From Terebella lapidaria (taxonomy: Eukaryota; Annelida; Polychaeta; Terebellida; Terebellidae), in contig OX424556.1 of assembly GCA_949152475.1 (NCBI GenBank), forward strand, positions 53,216,451-53,280,450: a stretch of DNA of 64,000 nucleotides. Direction: 5' to 3'. A model generated the notes under the pieces. It saw only the letters and a list, made by a program, of their open reading frames with translations. It had not been told where the DNA came from and made no database searches. This document shows, in pieces, positions 55,999 through 64,000 of this stretch (within the stretch, counting starts at the first letter, position 1; each line of letters opens with the position of its first letter). The position numbers were made by a program, and so were the translations under genes.

Positions 55999-58900
55999 AT
56001 GACTTATTTAAAAGTGAGCACCTTCAACACGAGAGGTCTAAACAACAGTGTGAAACGCAGAGATGTTTTTGAATATTTGAAAAAAATGCAGCACCATATA
56101 TATTGTTTGCAAGACATTCATTGCAGTACAGACATGATGTCCAAATTTGAGAAAGATTGGAATGGTAAAGTACTTATTTCTTGCGGTAGTTCGAATTCCC
56201 GTGGCACTGCAATATTGTTCGCCGAAAATCTGGAATATAAAATATTAGATACCATATTGGATCCGATGGGTAATTTTATTGTGACACAATTAGATATAAT
56301 GGATATGCATGTTTGTCTGATCACACTGTATGGTCCTAATAATGACCAACCAGATTTCTATACGAGTATTATGACACATATAACTAATGCGAATACGTCT
56401 ACCGTTATCATATGTGGAGATTGGAATCTAGTCCAGAATCAACAACTGGACACAAAGAATTATATTAAAGATAATAATGTAAAAAGCAGACAAACCGTTC
56501 TGATGATGAAAAACCAGTACGATTTAGTAGATCCATGGCGAGTTTTGAATCCCAATGCAAATCAGTACACTTGGTTCAATCGAAATCCAATCAAAATGTC
56601 CCGGTTAGATTTCTTTTTGGTTTCATCCGATGTTATGGCTCTAATTAATTATGTTAAACGGGATATCGATCAGATCATTCATTTGTAACAGTGGAAATAA
56701 AAATGTCTAATGAAGAACGGGGTAGGGGTTTCTGGAAATTTAACACATCCCTTCTACAAGACGAAACATATAAAACTCTTGTAAAAAATACTGTGGAAGA
56801 AAACATTACTAGATATGCTGTCGAAGGTGAGGATCTCTCCAACCCTGATGTTAAGTTAACAATAAGTGACCAGCTTTTTTTTGAGACGATAAAGATGGAA
56901 ATTCGAAAAGTAACGATACCCTATTGTAGCAAAAAAAGACGAGATTCGCATAATCGAGAAAAACATATAGGAAAAGAGTTAAAACAATTAGTTGAATCGC
57001 ATCGAGACACCCAACACACAAGTCAGTACATGGATAAAATTAATTCCCTTCAAGATGAACTTCAAGATTTAAGACATGAAACAATTAAAGGCATGATTTT
57101 GAGGACAAAACTACAATGGATAGAAGAAGGTGAAAAGCCAACCAAATTTTTCGCAAATCTCGAAAAAAAAAAACTATATTAGCAAAACAATTAACAAATT
57201 AGATATTAACGGTAAAGCTGTTTATGAGTTTAAAGATATTCTACAAGAAAGCAAGAAATATTATCAAAATCTATATAATACTAAAATCAACAAAAAGGTA
57301 GGGGTATTAGGTAGGGGTATCGTTAATCCTCTTTCTGACCAGCTTAGCTCAATTTGCGAAAAAGATTTCACCTTAACAGAAATAAAAACAGTAATAAACG
57401 TCATGAAACAAAATAAAACTCCGGGAATAGATGGTTTTCCAGCAGAAATGTATAAAACATTTTGGAATGAATTAGGTTATTTCTTACTTAGATCTATAAG
57501 AGAGGCATTTAAAGAGGGACAATTATCTATTACTCAGCGACGTGGGATTATTACTTGTATGCCAAAAGGAGATAAACCCAGGGAATTCTTGAAAAAATGG
57601 CGTCCAATTTCTTTATTAAACTCCGATTATAAAATTATAACAAGTGTTTTGGCAAAAAGAATGAAATCTATACTCCCACAAATAATAGGGCTACAACAAA
57701 AGGGATTCTTGAAAGACAGATTTATCGAAGAAAATACAAGAATGGTTTACGATATAATACAATACTGTAAGGATTCTAATCGGGAGGGATTGCTACTACT
57801 ATTAGATTTTGAGAAAGCATTCGATTCGATAGAGTGGTCATATATCAGGAAGGTACTCGCCGCATATAATTTTGGTGCAAATTTTATCAGATGGTTCGAT
57901 ATTATTTATAATGGGGCCCAGAGTTGTGTCATTAATAATGGCCATTTTTCAGAATTCTTTGCATTAGGTCGGGGGTGTAGACAGGGTGATCCTTTATCAC
58001 CGTATATTTTTATCCTAGCAATTGAACCTTTAGCTCAAGCCATTATTAAATGTAGAGATATACGCGGTTTATATTTCGGGAACCTCGAAGTCAAAATAGG
58101 TCCATACGCAGACGATACCTTCCTAATACTCAATGGTAATCAAAATTCTACAAAAGAAGTTATCCATATACTAAATAATTTTGAAAAAACATCGGGATTG
58201 AAAATCAATGTTGACAAATCTCAAGCAATTAAATTAGGGCCACCTCCTCAAGACAATATATGCCCGGTCCTAAATATATCGTTTTCATCTTCGTTTAAGC
58301 TTCTGGGAATAAGTTTTTTTTACAAACCTAAATGATATGGATGACCAAAATTTCAGAGGAAAAATTAATAAAATTAAAAATATTTTACAATTTTATTCGA
58401 AACACACATTACACGCTTCCGGGTAGGATTACAGTAGTAAAAATGCACATTCTTCCCCAACTCGTACACCTTTTGGCAGTCCTTCCAAATCCACAACCAC
58501 AGTATCAAAAGGAAATCAATGATATCCTGTCTAAATTTATTTGGAATTCAAAAAGGCCAAAAATTCAGTTTAATTTACTGGTTCAGGAAATTAAAATCGG
58601 GAGACAAAAAATGTTACATTTTGATGCTTTTTGTAAAGCTTCAAAACTTGCATGGATAAATAAAATTAATAAATCATCAATTGCTAACTCATGGATGAGT
58701 GTTGTTTCGGTAATATTAAAGGAAAAACATGTAAATTTGCTATTTGAAGGAAGCGTTCAATTTATCAAAGAGAAGGGCAAGTTGATAAATAATAACTTTT
58801 AGAAAAATGTGCTTGATTCATGGGTCTATTACAGGCAGAATGTACAATCCACCCCAATTGTTGAACAAATATCGGATACAGTTATATGGAATTCGCAATA

Positions 58901-59642
58901 TATCAAAAACACGAACATTCTACATCGTAAAAACTATTTTATTGAAAAAGGTTTGGTTTATTATAAACAACTTTTAACAAAAAACGGCACTTTCCACACC
59001 AGGGAGGGTATTAAACATAACTTCGGAATAGATCTCAATTTTCTAGATTACATGACCATAATTCAATCAATACCTGTGGTTAACAGACACTTTTTACTGA
59101 ATATCTATAACGGACGGGGACAAGACAATGGGGAAATTTTTAGAAATGTGTGCGCGAAGCAAAAGGTCTGTAAAGTAATATACAACCAAATAATCGTCAA
59201 ACTTCCGTATGATGTAAAATGTATTCACAAATGGAATGAATGTCTTGCAATACAACTAACATATGAAGACTGGAGTAACATTTTTGATCTAGCGAATGCA
59301 ATTTCTATTAACAAACAACTCACGTCCTTCCAATATAAAATCCTACACCGCATTCTTCCTACAAATAAGCTCCTTGTCCTGTATAATATAAAGAATAATG
59401 CAAATTGTGAATATTGCCCGAATGCCATTGAGGACTTGTTACACCTCTTCCATGTATGTCCCACGAAATTGAAAATTTGGTACGGAATTGCGGATTGGTT
59501 ATTACCGGATTTAGATATTTATCCATTCATTAATTCAGAATTTATACTTTTGGGAATTTACAGTCTGAATAAACCCTTGGAAAATTCCATAATACTTTTA
59601 GTTAAAAGGTATATGTTAAGAAATGTAAAGAACAGGCGGTGA
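55999..59642 (+). pseudogene. L1/Tx1-type ORF2 (endonuclease and RT), multiple frameshifts
   Basis: 55999-56688: AP-type endonuclease (STFNTRGLNN, ICGDWNLV, SRLDFFLVS). A shift near 56665 is needed to reach RSDHSFVTVEIKMS. 56691-57182: linker ending at an 11-A run. 57130-58335: RT with KKWRPISLLNSDYKI, LLLLLDFEKAFDS, GCRQGDPLSPYIF and the catalytic YADD (about 58098). Shifts near 58310 and 58395 are followed by 58332-58802, which ends in an in-frame TAG, and 58809-59642, with a C-terminal C-x2-C...H-x4-C knuckle (CEYCPNAIEDLLHLFHVC). The family layout is Tx1-like. Catalytic residues remain, but the reading frame is broken at least four times. Confidence 0.88.
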
Positions 59643-59790
59643 GCATTGCGGGAGCAAAACATTTTATAAAGCAAAACATGATAAATGATTTTAACTTGAA
59701 AGATGAAACTTTCCGTTCGAAACAGAGTTCCAGCATTCCAGAAAACACAAAGGAATGCGTTTTCATTTACAACGCAATCCAAACAATCAC
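55999..59790 (+). mobile_element. L1/Tx1-type LINE, degenerate
   Basis: A plus-strand non-LTR element represented by ORF2 and a short 3' tail of about 150 bp, after which a solo LTR follows. A pyrimidine-rich stretch (55855-55975) precedes ORF2. No ORF1 is adjacent, so the element is 5'-truncated or rearranged. The isolated ORF1 at 47241 could belong to the same family. Confidence 0.8.
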
Positions 59791-59799
59791 CGTTCAGAA

Positions 59800-60324
59800 A
59801 CTGGTTCATCACCACGGTGTTAGCTGGAGGGGCCTGGCGAGCCGCGGTCTGCCTCGGGGACGGAACCCCGTACAGCCCGACATGCTGGCCAGAGCCTATG
59901 TCACACCGTCCCGGGAAGGGAGAGAACTGGTGATCCACAGGGCTTGCGCCCCCGAGTCAGCAACTTGTCTCTCCCAGCCCGGGCCTCCCCATGGAAATCG
60001 TCCCCAGGGCTCTAAGAGCCCACTACTCCTGACCAGGGAACTCAAAGCTCATGGCGAGCTCCGAGTGCATCCTGTCACTCGACCTTGGACAATCTCCTCG
60101 ACCGAGTCGCTTCCAGTGTATATATAATACACCAGAAACTAGAGGCTGCACGCGAAGCGTAATCAAACCATTGTTATAGTTTACTGGAGCGTAAATTACA
60201 ATGTGTTGCCGTAGCAAGCCCGCTCGAACGGAGCGTGTCAAAACAAGGCCAAGACCGAAAAGGCCACATAAATGGCATGTATGTTTACAATCACCTGCCG
60301 CGTGCTTAGAGCAAAATCGCCACA
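59800..60324 (-). mobile_element. Solo LTR of the GypB-related family (minus strand)
   Basis: Reading leftwards from 60324 it starts TGTGGCGATTTTGC, then CGGCAGGTG, CCAGTAAACTATAACAATGGTTTGA and a TATATATAC TATA-like box, matching the GypB LTR. No internal Gypsy sequence follows on either side, so it is probably a solo LTR. The inner boundary (59800) is approximate; no target duplication was found. Confidence 0.75.
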
Positions 60325-60457
60325 CGTAGTTCAGATATTCACCAAAATATCCCGGGTGGTATTTGCAGTCTGTCTGCTCAATGGCGTCCTTATCGTAGGG
60401 GCCCAGACAGTGGAGACACCGGCTGCCTTCCTCCAGGATGTGTGCCTTGGCTGGCCT
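60325..60457 (-). pseudogene. Possible cysteine-rich exon truncated by the solo LTR
   Basis: After a plausible acceptor (CTGACCAG at about 60458) the minus strand encodes about 44 residues: KAHILEEGSRCLHCLGPYDK, DCKYHPGYFGEYLNY. The C-x2-C and C-x2-HPG spacing recalls a zinc-binding (CHORD-like) module. The frame runs directly into the LTR at 60324. No upstream or downstream exon was identified. I do not recognise the gene. Confidence 0.4.
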
Positions 60458-60668
60458 CTGGTCAGCATGTCTGGGCAATACAATCAATGTTTTGTTCTGT
60501 ACAGTGCATGTTCCTATTTTGAATGAAATTGTTTTTTTTTTCATTACAGAGAAATGTTATGTATCTTAAATATTCCCATTAAATTTAGTAAATTTTAACT
60601 ACATTCACCAAAACATTGTATTGTAGATATTTGGGGGGGGGGGGGGGAGTTTTGGCGGAATAATCAGT

Positions 60669-60748
60669 TCACACTGACTTTGCCTTGGCCTGCTGGTAGG
60701 AGATTTTCTTGTCATACTCATCCCGAGCACTCGCTTTCTTCTCTTCAT
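60669..60748 (-). CDS. KH-domain gene, last coding exon
   Basis: Acceptor TTTATCTATCAG, then 80 coding bases. The first two complete a tyrosine codon split from the previous exon, then EEKKASARDEYDKKIS...KAKSV and TGA at 60671-60669. The phase fits the preceding exon exactly. Confidence 0.82.
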
Positions 60749-60944
60749 CTGATAGATAAATATGATGACACAAGTTCAGCCAATACAAAATACCGTAAGC
60801 ACATAATGTGCACTCAAATTTTCCTTTTAAATTGCTCAAATTTATTCCTCGACTTTTCTCATAACTATCTGGTTATAAACTAGTAGGAGGTGGATAAATA
60901 ACATTGATGTTTACCATATATAAGCAGTAGTTGACTCGACTTAC

Positions 60945-61035
60945 ATATATCCCACTGGCCATATCTCCTGCCCTGGAAAGCTCTGCTTTTTCCGACCTCC
61001 TCCACTTGTTGTCTGTACAGCTGCTTCCTCAGTTT
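60945..61035 (-). CDS. KH-domain gene, penultimate coding exon
   Basis: A 91-base exon with acceptor TTTTTTTCACAG and donor GTAAGT (60944-60939). It encodes KLRKQLYRQQVEEVGKSR..., a basic helical stretch, starting in phase 0 after ...HRQW and leaving one base for the next exon. The dense charge suggests a nucleic-acid-binding extension of the KH domain. Confidence 0.82.
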
Positions 61036-61208
61036 CTGTGAAAAAAATGTGCATATTGAATATATTCAAAAATGCACAATGAAGAAATTCCAGGCTTTTT
61101 AGGACTAGTGTAGGATACTATTTTTTCTAAGAGCACACTATTCAATAAAATCAATTTGCAACTCTTCATCTGGCAACATGGTAGAGCCTTTTGTTGTCTG
61201 ACACTCAC

Positions 61209-62134
61209 CCACTGTCTGTGTGCTGACGCCACTGATGTGTACACTTGGTTCAGCCGGCTCCTAACCGTTTCGATGTCGGCATTGCTTTGAGCATGAATTG
61301 CAATCTCAATGTCTGTCACTACGTTCTCTCCTTTTCGAACATCCATTCGGCAGTCCCTCCCTCTAGTAACGGTCTTTATGTTCTTGCCCTGTTTTCCAAT
61401 CAGCGCGGAAATGGTGATGGTTGGTTTCTTTATTAACATGAAATCGCTGACCGAGTACCTACTAGCAGGCTTTTTCTTTGAATGTTTGGCTTTTCTGAAG
61501 TACTTCCCACGATTCAAATCGTGGAATTCCTTGGTCTTTTCTTTCTGCAGCAAGTTGGGCTCAAAAGGTTTTGTTTCTCCTTTAACGTGGCACACACTGG
61601 CCAAGGTGATGAGGCGTTTCATGCACTGTGAAGCACTGATTTCACATGCTGCGCCCCACAGGAGTTCATTTAGAATCAAGTTATCTGGCAGATCGAGAGG
61701 TGCTTTCGGAGGTTCAGGTATGTTCTCCTCCTGGCTTGGTTTCTCTTCTGGTGGATTTGCTGTGGAGAAATCAGGCTTGACTTCTGTCAAGTTGACAGAA
61801 GGGTGATCAATGATGCCAACGGCCAATTCCCCGGTCAGGGAGGCCGAGGTGTTGTACTCATTTTCCTCAAACTTGAATAAATTCGCAACAGTTTCTGAGC
61901 ATGGCGAGTGATTTTCTCCATTCTCACTTTTGTTGATTGGGTCTACATTTCGTGAGAGCACATTGTCTAGGTTCACAGCCTTTTCATCTTGTGGTTGCTT
62001 CTCGGGTTCAGTCTGTTTGGAGCTTGATTCTTGCTCAACATCAGAACAAAGGCTAATATCAGGACTTGCAAGGCTGAGCGCGGCCAACATGTGTGTCTGT
62101 GTGGCCTCAACATCAACAGTATCAAATAACTTGT
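61209..62134 (-). CDS. KH-domain gene, large exon
   Basis: A 926-base exon with acceptor CTTCCTTTTCAG and donor GTGAGT (61208-61203). Two bases of a split codon precede LFDTVDVEATQTHMLAAL, so the ATG at 62090 is internal. The N-terminal ~200 residues (acidic, Ser/Pro/Glu-rich) look disordered. A lysine-rich linker precedes a KH domain at about residues 224-288 counted from that methionine: KPTITISALIGKQGKNIKTV with the GxxG loop as GKQG, then DIEIAIHAQ and a C-terminal helix. KH domains bind single-stranded RNA or DNA. The upstream exon is not in the window; the repeat-filled intron runs to at least 64000. I do not recognise the orthologue. Confidence 0.84.
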
Positions 62135-62170
62135 CTGAAAAGGAAGAATTTATTCCAAATTTATGATAAT

Positions 62171-63897
62171 AAAAAAAAATTAGCCCAAGGGCTAAGAAAG
62201 GTTACCGGACAATATACATTTTAGATATTAGCCTTTTGTCCAGTGACCTTGTAAATAAAGTCACTGATAAATTCAAGGCCATGAAATTTTCAACAAATAT
62301 ATCACTTCTAGTATGTCCACAATAAATTCCTAAGCTGTAAAGTCGATAATAAGTGAGACATTAGCCATTCTGTGATGTGACCTTGAAAATGAGGTCAAAG
62401 TTCAAGTTCAAGGTCATGAAAATATTCAGTATATATCATTCCTCTATATTCGCAATTGATTCCTATGCTGTAAATGTAAGTATCAATCTATTACCACCAA
62501 TACAATCAAATTTTGATGATGCCAATAAGAAACGTAAAATACAACATTTTGCAATAGAAACAAAGCCCGACCAAATAGTTTATCCAAAGACACACTGGCG
62601 TCATCAGAGGCAGATGTAAAGATGATAATAAGCGACATATTAGCCATTTTGTTCTCTGACCTTGAAAATGAGATCAAAGGTCAAATTCTAGATCACCAAA
62701 ATATTCAGCATACATCATTTCCTATATGTTCACTATGGACCCCTAAGCTGTAAATTTGATAATAAGCGAGATATAACCCATTTTGCATTCTGACCTTGAA
62801 AATAAAATGACTAACCTTGAAATTTAGATCAAGGGTCAAATTCAAGGTCACTAGAATATTCAGCATATATCATTTCCTATATGTTCACAATTGATTCCTA
62901 AGCTGCAAAGTCGCTAATAAGCAAGATATTGGCCATTTTGTCCTGTGACCTTGAAAATGAGGTCAAAGGTCAAATTCAAGGTCACGAGAATATTCAGCAT
63001 ATATCATTTCCTATATGTTCACAATTGATTCCTAAGCTGTAAAGTCGATAATAAGCGAGATATTAGCCATTTTGTCCTGTGACCTTGAAAATTAGGCCAA
63101 AGGTCAAATTCAAGGTCACGAGAATATTCAGCATATATCATTTCCGATATGTTCACAATGGATTCCTAAGCTATAAAGTCGATAATAAGCGAGATATTAG
63201 CCATTTTGTCCTGTGACCTTGAAAATGAGGTCAAAGGTCAAATTCAAGGTCACGAGAATATTCAGCATATATCATTCTATATGTCCACAATTGATTTCTA
63301 AGCTGTAAAGTCGATAATAAGCGAGATATTAGCCATTTTGTCCCGTGACCTTGAAAATGAGGTCAAAGGTCAAATTCAAGGTCACGAGAATATTCAGCAT
63401 ATATCATTTCCTATATGTCCACAATTGATTCCTAGTCTCTAATCTCAATATTAAGTGAGATATTAGGCTCAATGTGTCCCATTATAAAGCATAGGAAAAT
63501 TTAACATGGGAAAGTCACATCTGGGCCGAGTTTGGGCCCAAAATGGCCCACTTCGAGTGATTCAAGCGCAACGAAATGTATACATGTCACAGAAGTACAT
63601 ATGGGGAGTGTTATGCATCAATAAGAAAAAAAGTTACTGAACAGATTTTGAGAAAACGACCGTCAAAGTCCAAAATTTGCCATTTTTTGACGAAAACTTC
63701 CACCATTTTGAAAAAAATGCTGAAATAAAAAAACTAAAAAAAACCTTTCCTGGAAATATTTTTAGGTATTTTTGTGCAAAATTTCAGCAACATTCCATCG
63801 TAAACTTTAAAGATAAAAATGTGAACGGACGGACGGACGACGGACGGACGACGGACGCAACGCCATGCCAATAGGTTATGGTCCGGTAACCTAAAAA
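62171..63897 (+). mobile_element. Copy C of the tandem-core element, in an intron of the KH gene
   Basis: Starts TTAGCCCAAGGGCTAA (62180-62195) and GGTTACCGGA, and ends GGTCCGGTAACCTAAAAA. The core has about eight units with GCCATTTTGTCCTGTGACCTTG at about 62940, 63070, 63205 and 63340, each with GGTCAAAGGTCAAATTCAAGGTCA-like sequence. A 140-bp piece at 62478-62620 interrupts the array. The distal part is collinear with copy A from 11250 onward. Confidence 0.82.
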
Positions 63898-64000
63898 AGT
63901 TACTGAACAGATTTTGAGAAAACGACCATCAAAGTCCAAAATTAGCCATTTTCGACGAGAACGGCCGCTATGATCTTGAAACCAAGGTCAGAGGTCAAAT
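63898..64000 (+). repeat. Partial repeat of the copy C distal part at the window edge
   Basis: GTTACTGAACAGATTTTGAGAAAACGACC repeats the sequence at 63634-63662, then ends in AAGGTCAGAGGTCAAAT. This is either a second element or an internal duplication, truncated by the window. Confidence 0.65.

Noticed and set aside
47241..59642. One single L1/Tx1 element with ORF1 at 47.2 kb and ORF2 at 56.0 kb
   Set aside because: The 7.9-kb gap contains a complete Harbinger-like element, copy B and the IMPACT-like ORF, and the remaining sequence gives no sign of continuous LINE sequence. Separate fragments are the simpler reading.

Overview
The window looks like intergenic and intronic DNA from a metazoan, most likely a marine invertebrate. 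Splice sites with a phase-consistent reading frame, LTR and non-LTR retrotransposons of animal type (Gypsy, CR1-like, L1/Tx1-like), MITEs, long satellites and short GT-rich tracts all point that way, and no prokaryotic gene organisation is seen. The exact phylum cannot be fixed from the sequence. Arrays of dispersed AGGTCA-rich tandem repeats inside a mobile element resemble repeats I associate with molluscs and some invertebrate deuterostomes, but this is only an impression.

Layout. 0.2-7.6 kb: a young, apparently intact Gypsy-type LTR retrotransposon (537-bp LTRs, 4-bp target duplication) whose gag and pol are linked by a canonical -1 slippery heptamer. 8.5-9.7 kb: a large fold-back palindrome with six copies of one motif per arm. 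9.9-11.7 kb: a non-autonomous element with a tandem 135-bp core rich in AGGTCA half-sites; relatives lie at 51.7-52.7 and 62.2-63.9 kb. 12.0-31.0 kb: a three-layer nest. An old repeat family (12.0-12.5 and 30.05-31.0 kb) is split by a degenerate Gypsy element (12.5-30.05 kb). That element's integrase is split by a minus-strand CR1-like LINE (17.2-26.4 kb), whose reverse transcriptase is in turn split by a second minus-strand LINE (18.4-23.5 kb). The outer Gypsy carries an extra long ORF of unknown function after pol.

33.0-45.2 kb: a repeat district. It holds a 42-bp array, a hAT-like MITE with an 8-bp target duplication, 8.7 kb of a 92-bp satellite (about 94 copies), then an array mixing the 42-bp repeat with tRNA-like units. 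45.2-47.0 kb: a minus-strand fragment of a relative of the degenerate Gypsy, with a primer-binding site matching the tRNA-His 3' end. 47.2-48.1 kb: an L1/Tx1-type ORF1. 48.9-51.3 kb: a Harbinger-like TIR element containing a nested fold-back element with inverted arrays of the palindrome GGCGGCCGCC, plus a Tc1/mariner-type MITE. 53.2-53.9 kb: an intronless IMPACT/UPF0029-domain ORF. 56.0-59.8 kb: a frameshifted Tx1-type LINE. 59.8-60.3 kb: a solo LTR abutting a possible cysteine-rich exon. 60.7-62.1 kb: the last three coding exons (minus strand) of a KH-domain gene that continues past the right edge.

The only convincing host gene is the KH-domain gene; the IMPACT-domain ORF is probable. Everything else is mobile or repetitive DNA in different stages of decay. 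The nesting gives a relative order of insertion.
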